Assembly (NCBI GenBank): GCA_052386455.1
Contig: JBQTKD010000042.1
Location: forward strand, 3,123 to 67,122
Reading direction: 5' to 3'
Source of the DNA: JBQTKD01 sp052386455
GTDB lineage: Bacteria; Actinomycetota; Actinomycetes; Sporichthyales; Sporichthyaceae
DNA length: 64,000 nucleotides
Every line of letters begins with the position of its first letter. Position 1 is the first letter of the stretch. This document shows positions 35,036 through 48,366 of this stretch, piece after piece. The translations under genes were made by a program, and so were the position numbers. The notes under the pieces are model-generated. The model was given only the letters and a program-made list of their open reading frames with translations, was not told the origin of the DNA and searched no databases.

Positions 35036-36841
35036 ATGACTGCCGAGTCGATCGTCATCGCCAACTGCGGCGGGTTCTGGGGCGACGACCCCAGCGCCGC
35101 CCGCCGCCAGGTCGAGGGCGGGCCCATCGACTACCTCGTCATGGACTACCTCGCCGAGGTCACCATGGCGATCCTGCAGAAGCAGCGCGCCAAGAAGCCG
35201 GAACTCGGCTACGCCGGAGACTTCATCACGCAGATGCGCGACGTGCTCGTGCCGTGCATGGAGAAGGGCGTCACGATCATCGCCAACGCCGGCGGCGTCA
35301 ACCCGCACGCCTGCGCCGCGGCACTCGAGGGGTTGGCCGAATCCCTCGGCGTGGCCGACAAAGTGCGGGTCGCCGTCGTTGCCGGCGACGACCTGTACGG
35401 AGACGTCGACTCGCTGCTCGCCGCCGGCCACGAGCTGACCAACATGGAGGACGGCCGCGCGCTGTCCGAGGTCCGGGACAACGTGCTCTCCGCGAACGTC
35501 TACCTCGGCGCCCCGGCGATCGTCCGGGCCCTCGAGCTCGGCGCGAACGTCGTCATCGCCGGCCGCGTCACCGACACCTCGGTCACGCTCGCGCCGATGA
35601 TCCACCGCTTCGGCTGGGCCGCCGACGACTGGGACAAGCTCGCCGCCGGCGTCGTGGCCGGGCACATCATCGAGTGCGGCTGCCAGTGCACCGGCGGCAA
35701 CTTCACCGACTGGCACAAGGTTCCGTCGCACTCGAACATGGGCTACCCCCTCATCGAGGCACGCGCCGACGGCACCTTCGTGGTCACCAAGCACCCGGGC
35801 ACCGGTGGGCTCGTCAGCGTCCACACCGTCTCCGAGCAACTGCTCTACGAAATGGGCGCGCCCGGCTACCTCTCGCCGGACTGCGTCGCGCGATTCGACT
35901 CGATTCGCCTCACGCAGGAGGGCCCGGACCGCGTGCACGTGTCCGGGATCGTCGGCAGTCCGCCGCCGGAGCGGCTCAAGGTCGCGATCTCCGTGGCGGA
36001 CGGGTACCGCTCCGTGGGCCGCCTGCTCGTCTCCGGCCCGGACACCCTGCGCAAGGCGCGCAAGGCCGCGGAGGTGTTCTGGTCGGTCGCCGGCGGTGCG
36101 GACCTGTACGAGGAGTCCGCGCACTCCTTCATCGGCTGGGACGCCAGCCACCCGCCGCTGGGCTCGGAGGAGCCGTCCGAGGTGCTCGTCCAGTTCGCGG
36201 TCCGCGACCACGACCGGACGAAGATCGACTCGAACTTCGCGCCGATGGTCGTCGGCTCGATGCTGCAGTCCATGCCCGGCATGACCGTGCCCGCAGACCA
36301 GGGCCGCCCGCGCGTCGCGGACGTCGTCGCGCACTGGCCGGCGCTGATCGGCCGCGACGTGCTGAAGCCGACGGTCACCTTTGCCGGTGCCACCGAGGCC
36401 GTCTCCGCCGGCGCCGCGGCCACCGTGGACCCGGCGACCATCTCCGGCGTCGCGATGGGCGTCGACGACATCGCGCCGTGGAGCGCGGACAACAGCGAAC
36501 CCGTCACCGTTCCGCTCATGCGGCTGTGCCTCGGGCGTTCCGGCGACAAGGGCGACACCTCGAACGTCGGCATCATCGCGCGCAGCCCGGAGATCTTCTC
36601 CTGGCTCGTGGAGTTCCTCTCCGCGGACGTCGTGAAGTCCCACTTCAAGGAGATCTGCCACGGCGCCGTCGAGCGCCACCCGCTGCCGAACCTGCTCGCG
36701 GTGAACTTTCTGCTGCACAACTCGCTCGGCGGTGGCGGCACCTCGTCGCTGATCTTCGACGCGCAGGGCAAGACGTACTCGCAGTACCTGTTGAGCATGC
36801 AGGTCACGGTGCCGTCCTCGCTGCTGGCCACCGCCTCTTGA
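35036..36841 (+). CDS. AtuA-like (DUF1446) acyl-CoA catabolism protein
   Basis: A 601-aa DUF1446/AtuA-family protein. The conserved start IVIANCGGFWGDDPSA, then IDYLVMDYLAEVTM, and VIAGRVTDTSVTLAP are typical, as is the small C-terminal domain (LGRSGDKGDTSNVGIIAR). AtuA is needed for acyclic terpene breakdown in Pseudomonas, but its reaction is unclear. ATG 35036 starts the operon. Its stop overlaps the next start (TTGA). Neighbours indicate branched or isoprenoid acyl-CoA degradation. Confidence 0.85.
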   Translation: MTAESIVIANCGGFWGDDPSAARRQVEGGPIDYLVMDYLAEVTMAILQKQRAKKPELGYAGDFITQMRDVLVPCMEKGVTIIANAGGVNPHACAAALEGLAESLGVADKVRVAVVAGDDLYGDVDSLLAAGHELTNMEDGRALSEVRDNVLSANVYLGAPAIVRALELGANVVIAGRVTDTSVTLAPMIHRFGWAADDWDKLAAGVVAGHIIECGCQCTGGNFTDWHKVPSHSNMGYPLIEARADGTFVVTKHPGTGGLVSVHTVSEQLLYEMGAPGYLSPDCVARFDSIRLTQEGPDRVHVSGIVGSPPPERLKVAISVADGYRSVGRLLVSGPDTLRKARKAAEVFWSVAGGADLYEESAHSFIGWDASHPPLGSEEPSEVLVQFAVRDHDRTKIDSNFAPMVVGSMLQSMPGMTVPADQGRPRVADVVAHWPALIGRDVLKPTVTFAGATEAVSAGAAATVDPATISGVAMGVDDIAPWSADNSEPVTVPLMRLCLGRSGDKGDTSNVGIIARSPEIFSWLVEFLSADVVKSHFKEICHGAVERHPLPNLLAVNFLLHNSLGGGGTSSLIFDAQGKTYSQYLLSMQVTVPSSLLATAS

Positions 36842-37773
36842 GTTCGATCCGGAACGCCCTGCGGGCACGGGCCGCCGCGACACCGCGGCGGGTCGTGCTG
36901 GCGGAGGTCGACGACCCGCGGGTCCAGGCCGCGGCCAAGATGCTCGAGGCCGACGGCCTGGCCGTACCGGTCCTGCCGGACCCGGACCTCGTCGCTCTGC
37001 ACCGGGAGGCGATGGCGGAGCGGTATCTGACGCGGCGTCGGGCTCTGGGCATCGAGCCGAGCCCGGAGGAACTGGCGGGCATCTTCGGCAATCAGCCGAT
37101 GGTCGGCGCGCTGCTGGTCGCGCTCGGGCAGGCCGACGGCTGCGTGGCCGGGGCGGTCTCCACGACGGCGGCGACGGTGAGTGCGGCGCTGCGGGCGATC
37201 GGACCCGCGCCGGGCGTTGCGACGGTGTCGAGCTTTTTCCTCATGCACTGCCCGCACGCCGAAGGCGGCCCGCGGTCGCTGATCTTCTCCGACGCGGGCG
37301 TCGTTCCCGACCCCACCGCCGAACAGTTGGCCGACATCGCGATCGGCGCCGCCACGAGCGCGGCCACGTTCCTGCAGGAGACCCCGCGGGTGGCGATGCT
37401 GAGCTTCTCCACCCACGGCAGCGCCAAGCACCCCCGCGTCGAGAAGGTCCTCGCCGCCACTGCACTGGTGCGCGAACGTCGGCCCGATCTGTTGGTGGAC
37501 GGCGAACTGCAGGGCGACGCCGCGCTCGTCGAGGCCGTCGCTGCGTCCAAGGCGCCCGGCAGCTCGGTAGCGGGCCGGGCCAACGTGCTGGTGTTCCCCG
37601 ACCTCGACGCCGGCAACATCGCCTACAAGCTGGTGGCCCGCCTCGGTTCGGCGGCCGCCGTCGGCCCGATCCTCCAGGGCCTCGCCCAGCCCATGAACGA
37701 CCTTTCGCGTGGCGCCGACGTGGACGACATCGTCGACGCGGCCTGCATCACCGCCCTGCAGTCGCCGAGCTAG
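36838..37773 (+). CDS. Phosphate acetyl/butyryltransferase-family protein
   Basis: A 311-aa PTA_PTB-family enzyme with the single catalytic domain, about the length of Pta without its N-terminal extension. Motifs visible are VLAEVDDPRVQAAA, ADGCVAGAVSTTAATVSAAL, SSFFLMHCPH, RVAMLSFSTHGSAKHP and NVLVFPDLDAGNIAYKL. It exchanges CoA and phosphate on an acyl group. TTG 36838 overlaps the upstream stop and is chosen for coupling. No acetate or butyrate kinase gene is adjacent, so direction and substrate are open. Confidence 0.8.
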   Translation: MSSIRNALRARAAATPRRVVLAEVDDPRVQAAAKMLEADGLAVPVLPDPDLVALHREAMAERYLTRRRALGIEPSPEELAGIFGNQPMVGALLVALGQADGCVAGAVSTTAATVSAALRAIGPAPGVATVSSFFLMHCPHAEGGPRSLIFSDAGVVPDPTAEQLADIAIGAATSAATFLQETPRVAMLSFSTHGSAKHPRVEKVLAATALVRERRPDLLVDGELQGDAALVEAVAASKAPGSSVAGRANVLVFPDLDAGNIAYKLVARLGSAAAVGPILQGLAQPMNDLSRGADVDDIVDAACITALQSPS

Positions 37774-37781
37774 GAGTCACC

Positions 37782-38936
37782 GTGGACTTCACCGAATCCA
37801 CCGAGCACCAGGACTTGCGCGTCGCGGTCTCCGCGCTGGCGAACAAGTACGGCGGTTCGTACTACGCGCAGCACGCGGAGGCCCGCACCCCCTGCACCGA
37901 GCTGTGGCAGGACCTCGGCAAGTACGGCTTCCTCGGCGTCAACGTTCCGGAGGAGTACGGCGGCGGAGGGGGCGGCCTGGTCGAGCTCGCGATCGTCTGC
38001 GAAGAACTCGGCGCGGCCGGCTGTCCCGCACTGCTGCTCGTCGTCTCCTCCGCGATCAACGTCGAGGTGCTCAGCCGCTTCGCTTCCCCCGAACTGAAGG
38101 CGGAGTTCCTGCCGGGCCTCGCCAACGGCACGAAGACCCTCGTCTTCGCCATCACCGAGCCCAATGCCGGCACGAACAGCCACAACATCTCGACGACGGC
38201 GGTGCTCGACGGCGAGGACTGGGTGCTCAACGGCACCAAGTACTACATCTCCGGAGTCGACGAGGCCGACGCCCTCATGGTGGTCGCCCGCACCGGCACG
38301 GACGAGAAGACCGGCAAGGCGCTGCTCTCGCTGTTCATCGTCGACACCGACGCTGCCGGACTCGTCGCCCAGCCTCTTCCGGTCTCGATCGCGCTGCCCG
38401 ACGCGCAGTTCACGCTGTTCTTCGACGATGTCCGCGTTCCCGCCGCGCGGCTCGTCGGCACGGTGAACGAAGGCCTCGTCCAGGTGTTCCACGGACTCAA
38501 CCCCGAACGCATCACCGGCGCCGCCATGTGCGTCGGCGTGGCCCGGTACGCCCTCGAGCGCGCCGCAAAGTACGCGACCGAGCGGGCCGTGTGGGGCAGG
38601 CCGATCGGCACGCACCAGGGGGTCTCGCATCCCTTGGCCAAGGCGAAGATCGAGGTCGAACTCGCCGCCCTCATGACCGCCAAGGCGGCGTGGCTGCACG
38701 ACAGCGGTCTGTCCGCCGGGTCGGCCTCCAACGCCGCGAAGTTCGCCGCCGCCGAGGCGGGCAGTGCGGCACTGGACGCCGCGATCCAAACGCACGGCGG
38801 CAACGGCCTCTCGACCGAATTCGGCTTGCTCCCGCTGTGGGGGCTCTGCCGCCTGTTCCGGATCGCCCCGGTGAACTCCGAGATGGTTCTCAACCACGTC
38901 GCCCAGCACGAGCTCGGCCTGCCCCGCTCCTACTGA
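37782..38936 (+). CDS. Acyl-CoA dehydrogenase
   Basis: A 384-aa FAD-dependent acyl-CoA dehydrogenase. Conserved signatures include VFAITEPNAGTNSHNI, where the flavin and substrate strand form, and GRPIGTHQGVSHPLAKAKIE. The end has QTHGGNGLSTEFGL. In this family the catalytic base is usually a Glu; I could not assign it with certainty. GTG 37782 lies eight bases after the previous stop, so this is the last gene of the three-gene operon. Confidence 0.92.
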   Translation: MDFTESTEHQDLRVAVSALANKYGGSYYAQHAEARTPCTELWQDLGKYGFLGVNVPEEYGGGGGGLVELAIVCEELGAAGCPALLLVVSSAINVEVLSRFASPELKAEFLPGLANGTKTLVFAITEPNAGTNSHNISTTAVLDGEDWVLNGTKYYISGVDEADALMVVARTGTDEKTGKALLSLFIVDTDAAGLVAQPLPVSIALPDAQFTLFFDDVRVPAARLVGTVNEGLVQVFHGLNPERITGAAMCVGVARYALERAAKYATERAVWGRPIGTHQGVSHPLAKAKIEVELAALMTAKAAWLHDSGLSAGSASNAAKFAAAEAGSAALDAAIQTHGGNGLSTEFGLLPLWGLCRLFRIAPVNSEMVLNHVAQHELGLPRSY

Positions 38937-38954
38937 GGCTCGCCCGAGCATCCC

Positions 38955-39012
38955 CGATAGTGCAGTTGGGGTACGCAAATCTCCGGTTTCGCTTACCCCG
39001 ACTGCACTATCG
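38955..39012. terminator. Long hairpin with 19-nt arms between convergent operons
   Basis: CGATAGTGCAGTTGGGGTA (38955-38973) pairs with 38994-39012 at 18 of 19 positions around a 20-nt loop. It separates the ends of the acyl-CoA dehydrogenase (+) and STAS (-) genes. The arms are much less GC-rich than typical terminators here, so a mobile repeat is an alternative. Confidence 0.6.
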
Positions 39013-39025
39013 GCGCAATCGGGGG

Positions 39026-39332
39026 TCAGACGGCGGGTTCGTCGAGCTCGACGGTCGCGACGTTCGCGAGGCCGCTGATCTCCAGCACGCGCGCGACGAT
39101 CGAACCGGGCGCGACGCGGACGGACATCCCGTGCGTGGAGAACTCGAAGAGCGCGGCCATGCCGGCGCTGTCCAGGTATCGCACTGCGCGCAGGTCGACG
39201 GTGATGCGGCCGCCGGCGCCCGCGGCCTCTTCGAGTGCGGTCCGCAGGCGCGGCGCCGTTGCCAGGTCGACCTCGCCGCTCACGGTGACGTCGCCGCCGT
39301 CGACATGGGCGGCGAAAACTTCGGCGGGAACG

Positions 39333-39343
<11 letters not shown>
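39026..39343 (-). CDS. STAS-domain anti-sigma factor antagonist
   Basis: A 105-aa STAS protein. GGDVTVSGEVDLATAPRLR and the loop VRYLDSAGMAAL, with Ser59 as the probable phosphorylated residue, are typical of SpoIIAA/RsbV antagonists. TTG 39343 is chosen because GGAG lies seven bases upstream; the gene overlaps the end of the kinase-phosphatase gene by 11 bases. The upstream protein carries both an RsbW-like kinase domain and a PP2C phosphatase, the two enzymes that would phosphorylate and dephosphorylate it. Confidence 0.88.
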
Positions 39344-42056
<2,713 letters not shown>

Positions 42057-42063
42057 CCTAGGC

Positions 42064-43043
42064 CTACGAGCCGAGAAACTCCTCGACGATGCGGTCGGCT
42101 GCGTGCACGGGGGACATCTCGCCTGCCTCCACAGCGGTCTGGAGGTCCCGCCCGAGGGCCTGGGCCTTGGGGTCGAGGCGCAGGCGTCGGTCGAGGTCGT
42201 CGCGGACGGTGGCCCACATCCACTCGAGGCGCTGCGCCTTGTGCAGGGCGTCGAGGCGCCCGCCCGCCTCGAGGTGCCTGAGGTGGGAGTTCAGCGCATC
42301 CCAGACCTCGGGGATGCCCTTGTCGGTCAAGCCGCTGCAGGTGAGCACCGGCGCGATCCAGCCGGTGCCGCCGTCGCCGAGGAGCTTGAGGGTGTTGCCG
42401 AGTTCGCGGGCCGCGACGAAGGCGTCGGTTTCGCCGGGGCCGTCGGCCTTGTTCACCGCGATCACGTCGGCGAGTTCGAGCACGCCCTTCTTGATGCCCT
42501 GCAGCGAGTCGCCGGTACGCGCGAGCGCGAGCACGAGGAACGAGTCGGTCATGCCGGAAACCGTGGTTTCGGACTGCCCGACGCCGACGGTTTCGACCAG
42601 CAGCACGTCGTACCCGGCGGCCGCCAGCACGACGAGCGTGGAGCGGGTGGCGCGGGCGACGCCGCCGAGGGTGCCGGCCGACGGCGAGGGGCGGATGAAC
42701 GCGTTCGGGTCGTTCGCGAGGCGGGCCATGCGGGTCTTGTCGCCGAGGATGCTGCCGCCGGTTCGCGTCGAGGAGGGGTCGACCGCCATGACCGCGACCT
42801 TGTGGCCCCGCTCGGTGAGATAGGTGCCGAAGCCGTCGATGAACGTGGACTTGCCCGCGCCGGGCACGCCGGTGATGCCGATCCGGCGGGCCTTCCGCGA
42901 GTGCGGGTCCAACGCGTCGAGAAGTTCGCCGGCCAGCGCGCGATGCTCTGGCCGAGTCGACTCCACCAGGGTCACCGCCCGGCCGATGGCCGTGCGGTTC
43001 CCCTGCAGGACGCCGTCGACGAGTTCCGGGACGCCTCTACCCA

Positions 43044-43044
<1 letters not shown>
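42064..43044 (-). CDS. meaB: Methylmalonyl-CoA mutase-associated GTPase MeaB
   Basis: A 326-aa G3E-family GTPase that protects methylmalonyl-CoA mutase and gates cobalamin loading. Walker A GVPGAGKS is at 59-66, followed by the family strings VMAVDPSSTRTGGSILGDKTRM, ETVGVGQSE and NKADGPGE. The start ATG overlaps the mutB stop (TGATG). Length is normal. Confidence 0.95.
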
Positions 43045-45199
<2,155 letters not shown>

Positions 45200-45203
<4 letters not shown>

Positions 45204-46651
45204 GCCGCACCGCCCTTCGCGGTCTCGAAGAGTTCTTCCCACCGGATGCGCGGCAGGCCACCGCTCGGCACCTCGGGCGCGGGAGTGCGCACGGGGGTCT
45301 TCTCGGCGGTGGGCGGAAACACCGTCACGCCGACGATCGAGTCCGTGCCGGCGAGCAAATCGGCGACCTTCTTTTCGCGCGAGGCCGCCAGCCGCTCGGC
45401 CACGACCCCGCCGCGGAGCACGGCCACGATCCCGCCCGCGGCCTCGATGCGCTGGAACCGCTCCCACGCGGCCCGGCTGAGCTCCTCGGTAAACGACTCG
45501 ACGTACCAGGAGCCGCCCGCCGGGTCGATCACCTTGGCGACGTGCGACTCCTCGACGATCAGCGCCGGCGTGTTGCGCGCGATGCGGCGGGCCAGCGCGT
45601 CCGGGCGGCCGATCGCCGCGTCGAACGGGCGCACCGTGATCGAGTCGGCGCCGCCGACGCAGGCGGCGAACGCCGCGAGCGTCGTGCGGAGCATGTTGCT
45701 GTAGGGGTCCGCGACCGTGGTCATGGGCCACGAGGTGACTGCGTGCTGCCGCTGGCCGGCGCTCGGGCCGAGCGCGCCGGCGGCCTCCGCCACGCGGGCC
45801 CAGACGCGGCGGGCGGCGCGGAGCTTGCAGATCGTTGCGAACTGGTCCGCGGTGGCGGCGTACCGGAACTCGAGTTGGCCGAGCGCGGTCGCGACGTCCA
45901 ACCCGCCGTCGACGAGCGAACGGAGCGCGGCAACGCCGGCGGCGAGCGAAAGCGCGAGTTCCTGGGCGTCGGTGGCGCCCGCGTCGTGGTACGGCAGCGC
46001 GTCGACGACGACCGTACGGAGCTTCGAGCCAGCAACCCGCTGCGCCAGTTCGACCACGCCGCCGAAGTCCCGGGAGAAGTCTCCGGTCCGTGCGGCCCAG
46101 CCGATCGGGTCGACGCCGAGGCAGCCGGAGAGGTCCGCGACCGCGACGCCCTGCGCGGCCGCGTGGTCCAGGTAGGCGTTGGCGACGGCGACCGAGTCCG
46201 GTCCGGCGTCCAGGCAGATCCCGGCGAGGTCGAGCAGCACGCCGTCGAGCGCCGCGGGCAGGTCCGCGGCGGCAACGCCGCCGGCGCCCACGCGCAGCCA
46301 CAGGGAGGTGGCGCCGCCCTCGAGGTCTTCGAGCACGTACTCGTGCAGCGTCTTCGGGTCGTCCTCGGCGTACGAAGCGCGTACGTCCCAGCCGGTGGTG
46401 GCGCCGGTGGCGGTGGCCCCGCGGGTGAACGGGGCGGCACCGGGCACGCCGATGGCGGCGGAGTCGCCGGGGATGTACAGCGGCGCGATGGACAGGCCGT
46501 CGGCGGTGGTGGCGGTCAGTTCCCCGATGGGGTCGGAGACCGAGTCCACCTTGGCCGCGCGAGCGACGACCTTGGCGACGGCCTTCTCCCACTGGGCGGA
46601 ACTGGCGGGCGCAAAGTCCCCGCCCAGGACGAGAGTTTCGGGCGTGCTCAT
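45200..46651 (-). CDS. mutA: Methylmalonyl-CoA mutase small subunit
   Basis: A 483-aa MutA subunit. It shares the mutase barrel fold (TRGATATGATTGWDVRASY, GGSWYVESFTEELSRAAW) but lacks a convincing DxHxxG cobalamin ligand, as expected of this non-catalytic partner. ATG 46651 lies 11 bases after the preceding small gene. It heads the mutA-mutB-meaB part of the operon. Confidence 0.93.
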
Positions 46652-46662
46652 GTGATGGGGCC

Positions 46663-46986
46663 TCAGCTCAGCGAGTCGACCGGTGTCCCGGCGAAGAGTC
46701 GTACGTTGTGGGCGCGGTCGATGACGATGCCTCGAGCGGCGCGTTCCCGGTGCAGTTCGGTCAGTGCGGCAGTGGCTCGTTCGATGGCGTCCTTGGACGA
46801 CCAGTAGGTGACCGCGGCCATCCGGCCCTCCGGTGCATTGTTGCCCCAGTACCCGAGTTGGAAGCCCGGCTCCCGCTCCAGGAGACGCACGACGTCCTGC
46901 ACGCTCTTGCGCATGTAGTCGACCGAAGCGGCGTTGGCCGCGTCCTCGATTTTGTAGATGACGATTCGGATCCAGGTCTCGGACAC
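46663..46986 (-). CDS. Small unknown protein, ABM-like fold, copy 2
   Basis: A 107-aa soluble protein resembling antibiotic-biosynthesis-monooxygenase-type (ABM) ferredoxin-like dimers. It is clearly paralogous to the next gene (ETWIRIVIYK and GFQLGYWG versus ETWLRVVIYR and GFRLGYWG). GTG 46986 has GGGGAG five bases upstream. No catalytic residues can be named. Position just before mutA suggests a link with the mutase pathway, unproven. Confidence 0.7.
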   Translation of the reverse strand: MSETWIRIVIYKIEDAANAASVDYMRKSVQDVVRLLEREPGFQLGYWGNNAPEGRMAAVTYWSSKDAIERATAALTELHRERAARGIVIDRAHNVRLFAGTPVDSLS

Positions 46987-46996
46987 GCCGACTCCC

Positions 46997-47371
46997 CTAG
47001 CTGCGCCAGCGGCGCTTCTTGGCGGGACCGTCGTCGACGGAGTCGCCACCCCACATGGCGATCGCCGGAACGGTGAACAGCTGAACGTTCTGGGTGCTCT
47101 CGATGGTGATGCCGTGCGCGGCGCGCTCCGCGTGGAGCTTGTTCAGGTCGCCGAGGGCGTTCGTGATCGCGTCTTCGCTGTTCCAGTACGTCACCGCTGC
47201 CATGGTGCCCTCTTCGGGATCCAGACCCCAGTACCCGAGGCGGAAGCCCGGCTGGTTCTCCAGCATCGAGAGGGTCGCGGCCGTGCTCTCCTGCAGGTAC
47301 TTGACGGCCTCGTCGTCGTTGGGGTCGTTCGCGCGGTAGATCACCACGCGCAGCCACGTCTCAGCGGCCAT
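46997..47371 (-). CDS. Small unknown protein, ABM-like fold, copy 1
   Basis: A 124-aa paralogue of the neighbouring 46663-46986 gene, with a basic C-terminal tail (AKKRRWRS) that the other lacks. Shared strings such as AAVTYW and LGYWG fit an alpha-beta ferredoxin-like fold. ATG 47371 is the first gene of the operon running through mutA to the STAS gene. Function unknown. Confidence 0.7.
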   Translation of the reverse strand: MAAETWLRVVIYRANDPNDDEAVKYLQESTAATLSMLENQPGFRLGYWGLDPEEGTMAAVTYWNSEDAITNALGDLNKLHAERAAHGITIESTQNVQLFTVPAIAMWGGDSVDDGPAKKRRWRS

Positions 47372-47508
47372 CTCGGACCTCCTCGTGCGCGTACGGCTGC
47401 TAATTGGTCGCCACCATATGCCCGCTCCAGGTACCTCCGGGGAGGCGGTCGTCACCCCCTCCCTACGATGTCCATCACAGGCTACTCGTCAGTAGGGAGA
47501 GTCGAGTT

Positions 47509-48366
47509 ATGACCAGCACCCTGCAAGGCCGCACGCTCCTCATTTCCGGTGCCAGCCGAGGCATCGGACTGGCGATTGCGCTGGCTGCGGCACGCGACGG
47601 AGCGAACGTCGCCTTCATTGCCAAGACCGACCAGCCGCACCCGAAGCTCGAGGGCACGATCTGGACTGCGGCGGAGGAGATCGAGAAGGCCGGCGGGCAG
47701 GCCCTGCCGATCCTCGGCGACGTCCGCGACGAGGCCTCCGTGGCCGGCGCGGTCGCGAAAACCGTGGAGCGGTTCGGCGGCATCGACATCTGCGTGAACA
47801 ACGCCAGCGCCATCAATCTCGCGCCGGCCGAGCACCTCGAGATGAAGCGCTACGACCTCATGCAGTCGATCAACGCGCGCGGCACCTACCTGCTCTCGCA
47901 GGCCTGTATCCCGCACCTGAAGAACGGCACCAACCCGCACATCCTCACGCTGTCCCCGCCGATCAACCTCGAGCCGCGGTGGCTCGGCCCGCACATCGGC
48001 TACACGATCGCGAAGTACGGCATGACGCTCACGGCACTCGGGCTGGCGGCGGAGCTGGAGAAGTACGGGATCGCCTCGAACGCGTTGTGGCCCCGCACGC
48101 TCGTGGCCACCGCCGCCGTGCGGAACCTGCTCGGCGGCGACGACGCCATCGCCGCCGCCCGCAAGCCCGAGGTGTACGCCGACTCGGCGTACAAGATCCT
48201 CACCTCGCCGTCGACCCAGTGCTCGGGCAACGCGTTCCTGTGCGAGGACGTGTTGCTCGCGCACGGCGTGACGGACCTCTCCGTGTACGACGTCGTCCCC
48301 GGCGGGCAACTGCAGGCCGACATCTACGTCGACGGGATCAACCCGCCGGGGTACACCGGTCCCTGA
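47509..48366 (+). CDS. Short-chain dehydrogenase/reductase, HSDL2-like
   Basis: A 285-aa SDR. The NAD(P) motif GASRGIG, NNAS, and catalytic YTIAK (YxxxK) are intact. The length and the SPPINLEPRW segment resemble the SDR part of HSDL2-like oxidoreductases linked to fatty-acid metabolism. ATG 47509. It converges on copA and overlaps its 3' end by 29 bases. Substrate unknown. Confidence 0.88.
   Translation: MTSTLQGRTLLISGASRGIGLAIALAAARDGANVAFIAKTDQPHPKLEGTIWTAAEEIEKAGGQALPILGDVRDEASVAGAVAKTVERFGGIDICVNNASAINLAPAEHLEMKRYDLMQSINARGTYLLSQACIPHLKNGTNPHILTLSPPINLEPRWLGPHIGYTIAKYGMTLTALGLAAELEKYGIASNALWPRTLVATAAVRNLLGGDDAIAAARKPEVYADSAYKILTSPSTQCSGNAFLCEDVLLAHGVTDLSVYDVVPGGQLQADIYVDGINPPGYTGP

Noticed and set aside
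47372..47508. Cobalamin riboswitch upstream of the mutase operon
   Set aside because: Only 137 bases between divergent genes and no B12-box-like sequence recognised.
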